This document shows positions 37,766 through 52,394 of a stretch of 64,000 bases of DNA, in pieces. Made by a program: the position numbers and the translations under genes. The notes beneath the pieces were generated by a model. The model saw only the letters and a program-made list of their open reading frames with translations. It was not told the origin of the DNA and searched no databases. How positions within the stretch are numbered: position 1 is the stretch's first letter; the number at the start of each line of letters is the position of its first letter. This stretch comes from Vanilla planifolia. Taxonomy: Eukaryota; Streptophyta; Magnoliopsida; Asparagales; Orchidaceae. The stretch lies in the NCBI GenBank assembly GCA_023846275.1, contig CM043878.1:12779501-12843500 (forward strand). The letters are read 5' to 3'.

Positions 37766-38607
37766 CCTTTTTTCCAATTTGAATATTTATGATTAGAGTT
37801 TATAAAATATTAATTTATTTTTTATAACATGGAGAATGAAGAAAATTTCTTTTGAATATTTTAATTTAGCAGAAATGTAGTCTAATTATTTTTAAAATTT
37901 TTTTATTTAAAAATATAAATAAAAAAATAATCTCAAAAGAAATATTATCGTTATATATTATTTTTTTTATTTTTAAAATGAAATCCTAAAATATTAATTG
38001 AAAAATTAAAATATAAAATTATTTTTTCCTTTTATCAATAATATAATTTACTTGTTTATCATTCATGTTACAAAGAAAATTAACAAGGGATCGTTCTCGT
38101 GATCTACGATTCATATAAATATATTTATAATGAGTAGAGAAAATAAATATAAAATTCAAAACCTAAATAATATTCGCAACTTGATAAAATGGCTCAACGA
38201 ATTAAATAGAATTATATGCGAACAGAATCCCAAAATTTAAGTATAGTATACTACAAAAATGTAATAAAGGCTTCTTCGTAATTCACTTACGGCTATCAAA
38301 TTATAAAAAAAATTAACAAATAAATTTTTACGGAAGCATTCGATAATATGAGCAGCCAAACGAAACTGCAAAAATTACTCGATAAATAAACGAATAAACA
38401 TATTTATTAATACACATATTTATTTATTTTTCTTCTCTCAATATTAAATCAGAGTATTATGATAAATAACTATTTTAATTATTTATTAGTTCAATGTTTT
38501 ATTCTAAAAACAAAAACTCTAAAATTTCTTTCATATATTAAAAGTAAAGAGTGGATATTAGTTTTCATATCGATTATATAATATAGTTGTCATTTATATT
38601 TTAAATT

Positions 38608-38613
<6 letters not shown>

Positions 38614-38683
<70 letters not shown>
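38614..38683. repeat. Expanded (AT)35 tract, unit 11
   Basis: 70 nt of perfect AT dinucleotide. Confidence 0.95.
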
Positions 38684-38687
<4 letters not shown>

Positions 38688-40637
38688 TAGAAGAGAAAAA
38701 TAAAAATTTGAAAATATGGGAGATTCATGACGAAAACTAAATACAATTGTTAGAATTAGAGACTAACATGATGTCATAATATAAAAAAAATAATTTAATA
38801 ACACGCTAAAAGAAGCCCAAAAAATCGTGCGGAAATGTTTTTTTTGATAATTCAATTATACAAACTAAATCATTAGACAATCGACAAGGGTACTTTTACT
38901 TAAGAAATTTTTAAATTGGATCACGATAAAAATATAAAAAATGCGTCATAATATTTATGGTTTTCTTTAAATTTTAATCGATTATTTAGTTAAATTGAAA
39001 AAAAAAAACGATAAAATGTACATGCAGTTGTCTTTATTAATACCATTTGATAATGACTTTTTAAATATATTAAGTACAACTGAATCTTAAATTCATAAAT
39101 ATATCTGATAATTTTCATAACTTTTTTGAACCTTCAAACGTAATATATTTTCTAAAACTTTACGAATAATTCACATGGAGAAAAAGAGATTTTTATTATA
39201 AAAAAATTCCTAAAACTAATTATATATATGTGTGTTGATAGTTAATCACAAATATTTTTGTCATTACATTTGTTGAGAAAGGTAGTAAAATAATATTTAT
39301 TTTTCAAAATCTTTTTTGTTAATTAATTCATTTATGTTTAAAAGTTTTTTAATTTTTTTATATTATATTTTTTGTTGTTCTTTTGAATCACTATTATTCT
39401 TAATAGTATAAAGAAGACATAAAATATATGCAATGAAAATAATTTTAATGATTAAATTTATTTATAAAAAATATAGTATGCATTAACTCTTATATATTAT
39501 AATTTATGTTTAATACGTAGAAACCAAATATAATATATATAATATGTTAAGTTAAAAATTACAGTTTTATAATAATATAATCTTGAAAATTATGTAATAT
39601 AATCATATTATTTATATTTGACAAAATAAATTCACTCTACTAACTTAATTTCATATTATAAAACATTTTTTCACTAATAAATTCATTTAAGTTAGAATTT
39701 TTTTAATTTTTTTAATTTTTTTAAATTTTTTAAATATATATTTTATATCACAATTATTCTCAACAATAATAGCTAATATGATGTGTATCAAGAAGAAAAC
39801 AATTTTTACAATTAAATTTATTTATCTAAATTTTATTATTTATCATGAATTAGTGAAATGTATAAATATTAATGTTATTTATTTTATATTTTTTTAAATA
39901 AAAATTGATTATACACATAAAATCAAAAGTAATGTAAAACATATAACATTTTTATTTATTTGTTTCCTAATTAAAAAAAAGAAAAAAAAATCAAACTCAC
40001 AATGCACGTATTTTTTTCGTAGTCATCAATAATGACAATACTTTTATTTTAGTCACACATTATTAAATTATACAATTGTCAAATATCAAGACAAATGGTG
40101 AGTCAATTAAAACAAAATTTCTCCTAAAATATCACAATTTTGTGGGGTTATCATTTGCATAAGTCACATATTATATTATATATAAAAAATATAAAATGAT
40201 AAACAATTCTAGAATATGTGAATATTACAATAATTATGAACGTAGAATATTCAAAATAATTGTTCGTTTTATATATTTTTAGTATTTCGATTTTTCAGTA
40301 TGATTTATTTTTTATTTTTTATTATTCTTCTATTTTTTTTGTTTTTTAATAATTTAAAATCTTAATTTTTATTTAGAAATAATAAAATTTTTTAAATTTA
40401 TATCATTATTTTTTATTAACAATTGATTTAATAATTTTAATGAAGAGGTTCATGTTTTGATATAGATATTTACATAAAATCCAAAACTTTAATTTATTCC
40501 TAATAAATAATAGTTTAATATTTATTTTGAAATGCTTTTGAAAACAGGCAGCGTAATTTATATTTTTCCGAACTTCGAAAAAAGAAAAAAAAAAAAAAAA
40601 AGAATACGTTTAAGCAATGCACTTTTTTTTTTTGGTG

Positions 40638-40875
40638 TGTCCCGCACAATAACAACTCGTACAATTATAGGACCGTCCGCATAAACGTCATGATGCGGAC
40701 GCCGAAAATGGCCAAAATCCGTGAGCTAACACTCACGGTTTTTCTGCGAAATCGCCGAATCCGAAGGGTTATTCAGTTTTGCAATGTCGCACAGAACTTT
40801 GATGCGGACACCCGCAAAACTACGAAGGCGACAAACATGCGACGTTTGTTTATTGGGTAATATCTCCACGTTTTT
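40638..40875 (+). ncRNA. Element A, unit 12
   Basis: Reference-type core. The terminal TTTTTATTTTT is a continuous T11 here, as in unit 14. Confidence 0.55.
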
Positions 40876-41203
40876 TTTTTTAAATGTTTAGGGTACTAGG
40901 TTATTCGTAAAATGTTTTCTAAATTTTTCTATTGGTGAAATATCAAAACAATTTTCATAATTTTTTTAATAATTAATATTAATATTTTCTAAAAAAATAT
41001 ATTTTAAATAAATATTATTTTTTCTCTCTATCTTTCTATTTCTTCATTTTTTGTCTTTTATTTTATTAATAAATAGATTTTTATATTTACCTTGCAAATT
41101 TCTCTCTAAAATTAATATGATATGCATAATAATTGTTATTAAAATATATATTTATTTATAGCCATTCATTCTTTTGCAAAAATACTTCCGTTTATTTATT
41201 ATA

Positions 41204-41433
41204 TGTCCCGCACCGTACAAAATATAAATTGTATGCATATGGCCGCATATTTGATGTATGCGGACGCAAAAAAACCGTAAAACCCGTGAGCGAACCATCA
41301 CGGATTTCTGCATAAATTTGCCATGCAGCGGGTGCCAAATTTTGTGACGGTCGCATAGAACGTTCTGTGCGGAACGGCTTAATATAAAAACATCTATTCT
41401 TATGCGGCTTAATTGTAGGATTCTCGGCGTTTT
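41204..41433 (+). ncRNA. Element B, unit 12
   Basis: Identical by eye to the unit 1 element B. Confidence 0.55.
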
Positions 41434-42275
41434 CCTTTTTTCCAATTTGAATATTTATGATTAGAGTTTATAAAATATTAATTTATTTTTTATAACATGG
41501 AGAATGAAGAAAATTTCTTTTGAATATTTTAATTTAGCAGAAATGTAGTCTAATTATTTTTAAAATTTTTTTATTTAAAAATATAAATAAAAAAATAATC
41601 TCAAAAGAAATATTATCGTTATATATTATTTTTTTTATTTTTAAAATGAAATCCTAAAATATTAATTGAAAAATTAAAATATAAAATTATTTTTTCCTTT
41701 TATCAATAATATAATTTACTTGTTTATCATTCATGTTACAAAGAAAATTAACAAGGGATCGTTCTCGTGATCTACGATTCATATAAATATATTTATAATG
41801 AGTAGAGAAAATAAATATAAAATTCAAAACCTAAATAATATTCGCAACTTGATAAAATGGCTCAACGAATTAAATAGAATTATATGCGAACAGAATCCCA
41901 AAATTTAAGTATAGTATACTACAAAAATGTAATAAAGGCTTCTTCGTAATTCACTTACGGCTATCAAATTATAAAAAAAATTAACAAATAAATTTTTACG
42001 GAAGCATTCGATAATATGAGCAGCCAAACGAAACTGCAAAAATTACTCGATAAATAAACGAATAAACATATTTATTAATACACATATTTATTTATTTTTC
42101 TTCTCTCAATATTAAATCAGAGTATTATGATAAATAACTATTTTAATTATTTATTAGTTCAATGTTTTATTCTAAAAACAAAAACTCTAAAATTTCTTTC
42201 ATATATTAAAAGTAAAGAGTGGATATTAGTTTTCATATCGATTATATAATATAGTTGTCATTTATATTTTAAATT

Positions 42276-42281
<6 letters not shown>

Positions 42282-42355
<74 letters not shown>
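42282..42355. repeat. Expanded (AT)37 tract, unit 12
   Basis: 74 nt of perfect AT dinucleotide, the longest in the window. Confidence 0.95.
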
Positions 42356-42359
<4 letters not shown>

Positions 42360-44307
42360 TAGAAGAGAAAAATAAAAATTTGAAAATATGGGAGATTCAT
42401 GACGAAAACTAAATACAATTGTTAGAATTAGAGACTAACATGATGTCATAATATAAAAAAAATAATTTAATAACACGCTAAAAGAAGCCCAAAAAATCGT
42501 GCGGAAATGTTTTTTTTGATAATTCAATTATACAAACTAAATCATTAGACAATCGACAAGGGTACTTTTACTTAAGAAATTTTTAAATTGGATCACGATA
42601 AAAATATAAAAAATGCGTCATAATATTTATGGTTTTCTTTAAATTTTAATCGATTATTTAGTTAAATTGAAAAAAAAAAACGATAAAATGTACATGCAGT
42701 TGTCTTTATTAATACCATTTGATAATGACTTTTTAAATATATTAAGTACAACTGAATCTTAAATTCATAAATATATCTGATAATTTTCATAACTTTTTTG
42801 AACCTTCAAACGTAATATATTTTCTAAAACTTTACGAATAATTCACATGGAGAAAAAGAGATTTTTATTATAAAAAAATTCCTAAAACTAATTATATATA
42901 TGTGTGTTGATAGTTAATCACAAATATTTTTGTCATTACATTTGTTGAGAAAGGTAGTAAAATAATATTTATTTTTCAAAATCTTTTTTGTTAATTAATT
43001 CATTTATGTTTAAAAGTTTTTTAATTTTTTTATATTATATTTTTTGTTGTTCTTTTGAATCACTATTATTCTTAATAGTATAAAGAAGACATAAAATATA
43101 TGCAATGAAAATAATTTTAATGATTAAATTTATTTATAAAAAATATAGTATGCATTAACTCTTATATATTATAATTTATGTTTAATACGTAGAAACCAAA
43201 TATAATATATATAATATGTTAAGTTAAAAATTACAGTTTTATAATAATATAATCTTGAAAATTATGTAATATAATCATATTATTTATATTTGACAAAATA
43301 AATTCACTCTACTAACTTAATTTCATATTATAAAACATTTTTTCACTAATAAATTCATTTAAGTTAGAATTTTTTTAATTTTTTTAATTTTTTTAAATTT
43401 TTTAAATATATATTTTATATCACAATTATTCTCAACAATAATAGCTAATATGATGTGTATCAAGAAGAAAACAATTTTTACAATTAAATTTATTTATCTA
43501 AATTTTATTATTTATCATGAATTAGTGAAATGTATAAATATTAATGTTATTTATTTTATATTTTTTTAAATAAAAATTGATTATACACATAAAATCAAAA
43601 GTAATGTAAAACATATAACATTTTTATTTATTGGTTTCCTAATTAAAAAAAAGAAAAAAAAATCAAACTCACAATGCACGTATTTTTTTAGTAGTCATCA
43701 ATAATGACAATACTTTTATTTTAGTCACACATTATTAAATTATACAATTGTCAAATATCAAGACAAATGGTGAGTCAATTAAAACAAAATTTCTCCTAAA
43801 ATATCACAATTTTGTGGGGTTATCATTTGCATAAGTCACATATTATATTATATATAAAAAATATAAAATGATAAACAATTCTAGAATATGTGAATATTAC
43901 AATAATTATGAACGTAGAATATTCAAAATAATTGTTCGTTTTATATATTTTTAGTATTTCGATTTTTCAGTATGATTTATTTTTTATTTTTTATTATTCT
44001 TCTATTTTTTTTGTTTTTTAATAATTTAAAATCTTAATTTTTATTTAGATATAATAAAATTTTTTAAATTTATATCATTATTTTTTATTAACAATTGATT
44101 TAATAATTTTAATGAAGAGGTTCATGTTTTGATATAGATATTTACATAAAATCCAAAACTTTAATTTATTCCTAATAAATAATAGTTTAATATTTATTTT
44201 GAAATGCTTTTGAAAACAGGCAGCGTAATTTATATTTTTCCGAACTTCGAAAAAAGAAAAAAAAAAAAAAAGAATACGTTTAAGCAATGCACTTTTTTTT
44301 TTTGGTG

Positions 44308-44545
44308 TGTCCCGCACAATAACAACTCGTACAATTATAGGACCGTCCGCATAAACGTCATGATGCGGACGCCGAAAATGGCCAAAATCCGTGAGCTAAC
44401 ACTCACGGTTTTTCTGCGAAATCGCCGAATCCGAAGGGTTATTCAGTTTTGCAATGTCGCACAGAACTTTCATGCGGACACCCGCAAAACTACGAAGGCG
44501 ACAAAAATGCGACGTTTGTTTATTGGGTAATATCTCCACGTTTTT
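44308..44545 (+). ncRNA. Element A, unit 13
   Basis: Has TTCATGCGG for TTGATGCGG (near 44471) and ACAAAAATG for ACAAACATG (near 44505). Neither touches the proposed stems P1-P4; the second is shared with unit 17. Confidence 0.55.
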
Positions 44546-44874
44546 ATTTTTAAATGTTTAGGGTACTAGGTTATTCGTAAAATGTTTTCTAAATTTTTCT
44601 ATTGGTGAAATATCAAAACAATTTTCATAATTTTTTTAATAATTAATATTAATATTTTCTAAAAAAATATATTTTAAATAAATATTATTTTTTCTCTCTA
44701 TCTTTCTATTTCTTCATTTTTTTGTCTTTTATTTTATTTATAAATAGATTTTTATATTTACCTTGCAAATTTCTCTCTAAAATTAATATGATATGCATAA
44801 TAATTGTTATTAAAATATATATTTATTTATAGCCATTCATTCTTTTGCAAAAATATTTCCGTTTATTTATTATA

Positions 44875-45104
44875 TGTCCCGCACCGTACAAAATATAAAT
44901 TGTATGCATATGGCCGCATATTTGATGTATGCGGACGCAAAAAAACCGTAAAACCCGTGAGCGAACCATCACGGATTTCTGCATAAATTTGCCATGCAGC
45001 GGGTGCCAAATTTTGTGACGGTCGCATAGAACGTTCTGTGCGGAACGGCTTAATATAAAAACATCTATTCTTATGCGGCTTAATTGTAGGATTCTCGGCG
45101 TTTT
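44875..45104 (+). ncRNA. Element B, unit 13
   Basis: The core is unchanged although the sequence about 20 nt upstream carries the AAATATTTCC variant. Confidence 0.55.
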
Positions 45105-45945
45105 CCTTTTTTCCAATTTGAATATTTATGATTAGAGTTTATAAAATATTAATTTATTTTTTATAACATGGAGAATGAAGAAAATTTCTTTTGTATATTT
45201 TAATTTAGCAGAAATGTAGTCTAATTATTTTTAAAATTTTTTTATTTAAAAATATAAATAAAAAAATAATCTCAAAAGAAATATTATCGTTATATATTAT
45301 TTTTTTATTTTTAAAATGAAATCCTAAAATATTAATTGAAAAATTAAAATATAAAATTATTTTTTCCTTTTATCAATAATATAATTTACTTGTTTATCAT
45401 TCATGTTACAAAGAAAATTAACAAGGGATCGTTCTCGTGATCTACGATTCATATAAATATATTTATAATGAGTAGAGAAAATAAATATAAAATTCAAAAC
45501 CTAAATAATATTCGCAACTTGATAAAATGGCTCAACGAATTAAATAGAATTATATGCGAACAGAATCCCAAAATTTAAGTATAGTATACTACAAAAATGT
45601 AATAAAGGCTTCTTCGTAATTCACTTACGGCTATCAAATTATAAAAAAAATTAACAAATAAATTTTTACGGAAGCATTCGATAATATGAGCAGCCAAACG
45701 AAACTGCAAAAATTACTCGATAAATAAACGAATAAACATATTTATTAATACACATATTTATTTATTTTTCTTCTCTCAATATTAAATCAGAGTATTATGA
45801 TAAATAACTATTTTAATTATTTATTAGTTCAATGTTTTATTCTAAAAACAAAAACTCTAAAATTTCTTTCATATATTAAAAGTAAAGAGTGGATATTAGT
45901 TTTCATATCGATTATATAATATAGTTGTCATTTATATTTTAAATT

Positions 45946-45951
<6 letters not shown>

Positions 45952-46023
<72 letters not shown>
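45952..46023. repeat. Expanded (AT)36 tract, unit 13
   Basis: 72 nt of perfect AT dinucleotide. The next unit drops back to 24 nt. Confidence 0.95.
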
Positions 46024-46027
<4 letters not shown>

Positions 46028-47975
46028 TAGAAGAGAAAAATAAAAATTTGAAAATATGGGAGATTCATGACGAAAACTAAATACAATTGTTAGAATTAGA
46101 GACTAACATGATGTCATAATATAAAAAAAATAATTTAATAACACGCTAAAAGAAGCCCAAAAAATCGTGCGGAAATGTTTTTTTTGATAATTCAATTATA
46201 CAAACTAAATCATTAGACAATCGACAAGGGTACTTTTACTTAAGAAATTTTTAAATTGGATCACGATAAAAATATAAAAAATGCGTCATAATATTTATGG
46301 TTTTCTTTAAATTTTAATCGATTATTTAGTTAAATTGAAAAAAAAAAACGATAAAATGTACATGCAGTTGTCTTTATTAATACCATTTGATAATGACTTT
46401 TTAAATATATTAAGTACAACTGAATCTTAAATTCATAAATATATCTGATAATTTTCATAACTTTTTTGAACCTTCAAACGTAATATATTTTCTAAAACTT
46501 TACGAATAATTCACATGGAGAAAAAGAGATTTTTATTATAAAAAAATTCCTAAAACTAATTATATATATGTGTGTTGATAGTTAATCACAAATATTTTTG
46601 TCATTACATTTGTTGAGAAAGGTAGTAAAATAATATTTATTTTTCAAAATCTTTTTTGTTAATTAATTCATTTATGTTTAAAAGTTTTTTAATTTTTTTA
46701 TATTATATTTTTTGTTGTTCTTTTGAATCACTATTATTCTTAATAGTATAAAGAAGACATAAAATATATGCAATGAAAATAATTTTAATGATTAAATTTA
46801 TTTATAAAAAATATAGTATGCATTAACTCTTATATATTATAATTTATGTTTAATACGTAGAAACCAAATATAATATATATAATATGTTAAGTTAAAAATT
46901 ACAGTTTTATAATAATATAATCTTGAAAATTATGTAATATAATCATATTATTTATATTTGACAAAATAAATTCACTCTACTAACTTAATTTCATATTATA
47001 AAACATTTTTTCACTAATAAATTCATTTAAGTTAGAATTTTTTTAATTTTTTTAATTTTTTTAAATTTTTTAAATATATATTTTATATCACAATTATTCT
47101 CAACAATAATAGCTAATATGATGTGTATCAAGAAGAAAACAATTTTTACAATTAAATTTATTTATCTAAATTTTATTATTTATCATGAATTAGTGAAATG
47201 TATAAATATTAATGTTATTTATTTTATATTTTTTTAAATAAAAATTGATTATACACATAAAATCAAAAGTAATGTAAAACATATAACATTTTTATTTATT
47301 GGTTTCCTAATTAAAAAAAAGAAAAAAAAATCAAACTCACAATGCACGTATTTTTTTAGTAGTCATCAATAATGACAATACTTTTATTTTAGTCACACAT
47401 TATTAAATTATACAATTGTCAAATATCAAGACAAATGGTGAGTCAATTAAAACAAAATTTCTCCTAAAATATCACAATTTTGTGGGGTTATCATTTGCAT
47501 AAGTCACATATTATATTATATATAAAAAATATAAAATGATAAACAATTCTAGAATATGTGAATATTACAATAATTATGAACGTAGAATATTCAAAATAAT
47601 TGTTCGTTTTATATATTTTTAGTATTTCGATTTTTCAGTATGATTTATTTTTTATTTTTTATTATTCTTCTATTTTTTTTGTTTTTTAATAATTTAAAAT
47701 CTTAATTTTTATTTAGATATAATAAAATTTTTTAAATTTATATCATTATTTTTTATTAACAATTGATTTAATAATTTTAATGAAGAGGTTCATGTTTTGA
47801 TATAGATATTTACATAAAATCCAAAACTTTAATTTATTCCTAATAAATAATAGTTTAATATTTATTTTGAAATGCTTTTGAAAACAGGCAGCGTAATTTA
47901 TATTTTTCCGAACTTCGAAAAAAGAAAAAAAAAAAAAAAGAATACGTTTAAGCAATGCACTTTTTTTTTTTGGTG

Positions 47976-48213
47976 TGTCCCGCACAATAACAACTCGTAC
48001 AATTATAGGACCGTCCGCATAAACGTCCTGATGCGGACGCCGAAAATGGCCAAAATCCGTGAGCTAACACTCACGGTTTTTCTGCGAAATCGCCGAATCC
48101 GAAGGGTTATTCAGTTTTGCAATGTCGCACAGAACTTTGATGCGGACACCCGCAAAACTACGAAGGCGACAAACATGCGACGTTTGTTTATTGGGTAATA
48201 TCTCCACGTTTTT
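47976..48213 (+). ncRNA. Element A, unit 14
   Basis: The P2 loop reads CGTCCTG instead of CGTCATG (near 48028), with both arms intact. The terminal T-run is an unbroken T11. Confidence 0.55.
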
Positions 48214-48541
48214 TTTTTTAAATGTTTAGGGTACTAGGTTATTCGTAAAATGTTTTCTAAATTTTTCTATTGGTGAAATATCAAAACAATTTTCATAATT
48301 TTTTTAATAATTAATATTAATATTTTCTAAAAAAATATATTTTAAATAAATATTATTTTTTCTCTCTATCTTTCTATTTCTTCATTTTTTGTCTTTTATT
48401 TTATTAATAAATAGATTTTTATATTTACCTTGCAAATTTCTCTCTAAAATTAATATGATATGCATAATAATTGTTATTAAAATATATATTTATTTATAGC
48501 CATTCATTCTTTTGCAAAAATACTTCCGTTTATTTATTATA

Positions 48542-48771
48542 TGTCCCGCACCGTACAAAATATAAATTGTATGCATATGGCCGCATATTTGATGTATGCG
48601 GACGCAAAAAAACCGTAAAACCCGTGAGCGAACCATCACGGATTTCTGCATAAATTTGCCATGCAGCGGGTGCCAAATTTTGTGACGGTCGCATAGAACG
48701 TTCTGTGCGGAACGGCTTAATATAAAAACATCTATTCTTATGCGGCTTAATTGTAGGATTCTCGGCGTTTT
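48542..48771 (+). ncRNA. Element B, unit 14
   Basis: Identical by eye to the unit 1 element B. Confidence 0.55.
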
Positions 48772-51598
48772 CCTTTTTTCCAATTTGAATATTTATGATT
48801 AGAGTTTATAAAATATTAATTTATTTTTTATAACATGGAGAATGAAGAAAATTTCTTTTGAATATTTTAATTTAGCAGAAATGTAGTCTAATTATTTTTA
48901 AAATTTTTTTATTTAAAAATATAAATAAAAAAATAATCTCAAAAGAAATATTATCGTTATATATTATTTTTTTATTTTTAAAATGAAATCCTAAAATATT
49001 AATTGAAAAATTAAAATATAAAATTATTTTTTCCTTTTATCAATAATATAATTTACTTGTTTATCATTCATGTTACAAAGAAAATTAACAAGGGATCGTT
49101 CTCGTGATCTACGATTCATATAAATATATTTATAATTAGTAGAGAAAATAAATATAAAATTCAAAACCTAAATAATATTCGCAACTTGATAAAATGGCTC
49201 AACGAATTAAATAGAATTATATGCGAACAGAATCCCAAAATTTAAGTATAGTATACTACAAAAATGTAATAAAGGCTTCTTCGTAATTCACTTACGGCTA
49301 TCAAATTATAAAAAAAATTAACAAATAAATTTTTACGGAAGCATTCGATAATATGAGCAGCCAAACGAAACTGCAAAAATTACTCGATAAATAAACGAAT
49401 AAACATATTTATTAATACACATATTTATTTATTTTTCTTCTCTCAATATTAAATCAGAGTATTATGATAAATAACTATTTTAATTATTTATTAGTTCAAT
49501 GTTTTATTCTAAAAACAAAAACTCTAAAATTTCTTTCATATATTAAAAGTAAAGAGTGGATATTAGTTTTCATATCGATTATATAATATAGTTGTCATTT
49601 ATATTTTAAATTAATTGAATATATATATATATATATATATATTATTTAGAAGAGAAAAATAAAAATTTGAAAATATGGGAGATTCATGACGAAAACTAAA
49701 TACAATTGTTAGAATTAGAGACTAACATGATGTCATAATATAAAAAAAATAATTTAATAACACGCTAAAAGAAGCCCAAAAAATCGTGCGGAAATGTTTT
49801 TTTTGATAATTCAATTATACAAACTAAATCATTAGACAATCGACATGGGTACTTTTACTTAAGAAATTTGTAAATTGGATCACGATAAAAATATAAAAAA
49901 TGCGTCATAATATTTATGGTTTTCTTTAAATTTTAATCGATTATTTAGTTAAATTGAAAAAAAAAAAACGATAAAATGTACATGCAGTTGTCTTTATTAA
50001 TACCATTTGATAATGACTTTTTAAATATATTAAGTACAACTGAATCTTAAATTCATAAATATATCTGATAATTTTCATAACTTTTTTGAACCTTCAAACG
50101 TAATATATTTTCTAAAACTTTACGAATAATTCACATGGAGAAAAAGAGATTTTTATTATAAAAAAATTCCTAAAACTAATTATATATATGTGTGTTGATA
50201 GTTAATCACAAATATTTTTGTCATTACATTTGTTGAGAAAGGTAGTAAAATAATATTTATTTTTCAAAATCTTTTTTGTTAATTAATTCATTTATGTTTA
50301 AAAGTTTTTTAATTTTTTTATATTATATTTTTTTTTGTTCTTTTGAATCACTATTATTCTTAATAGTATAAAGAAGACATAAAATATATGCAATGAAAAT
50401 AATTTTAATGATTAAATTTATTTATAAAAAATATAGTATGCATTAACTCTTATATATTATAATTTATGTTTAATACGTAGAAACCAAATATAATATATAT
50501 AATATGTTAAGTTAAAAATTACAGTTTTATAATAATATAATCTTGAAAATTATGTAATATAATCATATTATTTATATTTGACAAAATAAATTCACTCTAC
50601 TAACTTAATTTCATATTATAAAACATTTTTTCACTAATAAATTCATTTAAGTTAGAATTTTTTTAATTTTTTTAATTTTTTTAAATTTTTTAAATATATA
50701 TTTTATATCACAATTATTCTCAACAATAATAGCTAATATGATGTGTATCAAGAAGAAAACAATTTTTACAATTAAATTTATTTATCTAAATTTTATTATT
50801 TATCATGAATTAGTGAAATGTATAAATATTAATGTTATTTATTTTATATTTTTTTAAATAAAAATTGATTATACACATAAAATCAAAAGTAATGTAAAAC
50901 ATATAACATTTTTATTTATTGGTTTCCTAATTAAAAAAAAGAAAAAAAAATCAAACTCACAATGCACGTATTTTTTTAGTAGTCATCAATAATGACAATA
51001 CTTTTATTTTAGTCACACATTATTAAATTATACAATTGTCAAATATCAAGACAAATGGTGAGTCAATTAAAACAAAATTTCTCCTAAAATATCACAATTT
51101 TGTGGGGTTATCATTTGCATAAGTCACATATTATATTATATATAAAAAATATAAAATGATAAACAATTCTAGAATATGTGAATATTACAATAATTATGAA
51201 CGTAGAATATTCAAAATAATTGTTCGTTTTATATATTTTTAGTATTTCGATTTTTCAGTATGATTTATTTTTTATTTTTTATTATTCTTCTATTTTTTTT
51301 TTGTTTTTTAATAATTTAAAATCTTAATTTTTATTTAGAAATAATAAAATTTTTTAAATTTATATCATTATTTTTTATTAACAATTGATTTAATAATTTT
51401 AATGAAGAGGTTCATGTTTTGATATAGATATTTACATAAAATCCAAAACTTTAATTTATTCCTAATAAATAATAGTTTAATATTTATTTTGAAATGCTTT
51501 TGAAAACAGGCAGCGTAATTTATATTTTTCCGAACTTCGAAAAAAGAAAAAAAAAAAAAAAAGAATACGTTTAAGCAATGCACTTTTTTTTTTTGGTG

Positions 51599-51836
51599 TG
51601 TCCCGCACAATAACAACTCGTACAATTATAGGACCGTCCGCATAAAAGTCCTGATGCGGACGCCGAAAATGGCCAAAATCCGTGAGCTAACACTCACGGT
51701 TTTTCTGCGAAATCGCCGAATCCGAAGGGTTATTCAGTTTTGCAATGTCGCACAGAACTTTGATGCGGACACCCGCAAAACTACGAAGGCGACAAACATG
51801 CGACGTTATTTTATTGGGTAATATCTCCACGTTTTT
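51599..51836 (+). ncRNA. Element A, unit 15
   Basis: The P2 loop has two changes (AAAAGTCCTG for AAACGTCATG, near 51647-51651), and GTTATTTT occurs near 51806. All proposed stems are kept. Confidence 0.55.
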
Positions 51837-52164
51837 ATTTTTAAATGTTTAGGGTACTAGGTTATTCGTAAAATGTTTTCTAAATTTTTCTATTGGTGAA
51901 ATATCAAAACAATTTTCATAATTTTTTTAATAATTAATATTAATATTTTCTAAAAAAATATATTTTAAATAAATATTATTTTTTCTCTCTATCTTTCTAT
52001 TTCTTCATTTTTTGTCTTTTATTTTATTAATAAATAGATTTTTATATTTACCTTGCAAATTTCTCTCTAAAATTAATATGATATGCATAATAATTGTTAT
52101 TAAAATATATATTTATTTATAGCCATTCATTCTTTTGCAAAAATACTTCCGTTTATTTATTATA

Positions 52165-52394
52165 TGTCCCGCACCGTACAAAATATAAATTGTATGCATA
52201 TGGCCGCATATTTGATGTATGCGGACGCAAAAAAACCGTAAAACCCGTGAGCGAACCATCACGGATTTCTGCATAAATTTGCCATGCAGCGGGTGCCAAA
52301 TTTTGTGACGGTCGCATAGAACGTTCTGTGCGGAACGGCTTAATATAAAAACATCTATTCTTATGCGGCTTAATTGTAGGATTCTCGGCGTTTT
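52165..52394 (+). ncRNA. Element B, unit 15
   Basis: Identical by eye to the unit 1 element B. Confidence 0.55.

Larger units (their letters stand above)
36280..39948 (+). repeat. Array unit 11
   Basis: 3,669 bp, CAAGGG subfamily. Longer than average because of its (AT)35 tract. Confidence 0.97.
39949..43620 (+). repeat. Array unit 12
   Basis: 3,672 bp, the longest unit, CAAGGG subfamily. Starts with a private TTTGTTTCC in place of TTGGTTTCC, and shares TTTCGTAGTC (near 40016) with unit 17 only. Confidence 0.97.
43621..47288 (+). repeat. Array unit 13
   Basis: 3,668 bp, CAAGGG subfamily. Shares ATTTATAAATAG (near 44738), AAATATTTCC (near 44852) and TTTGTATATT (near 45191) with unit 17, four units later, and TTTAGATATAAT (near 44045) with unit 14. 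Confidence 0.97.
47289..50908 (+). repeat. Array unit 14
   Basis: 3,620 bp, the shortest complete unit, CATGGG subfamily, (AT)12 at 49619-49642. Shares AATTAGTAG (near 49134) with units 10 and 18, and TTTTTTTTGTTC (near 50331) with unit 15. Confidence 0.97.
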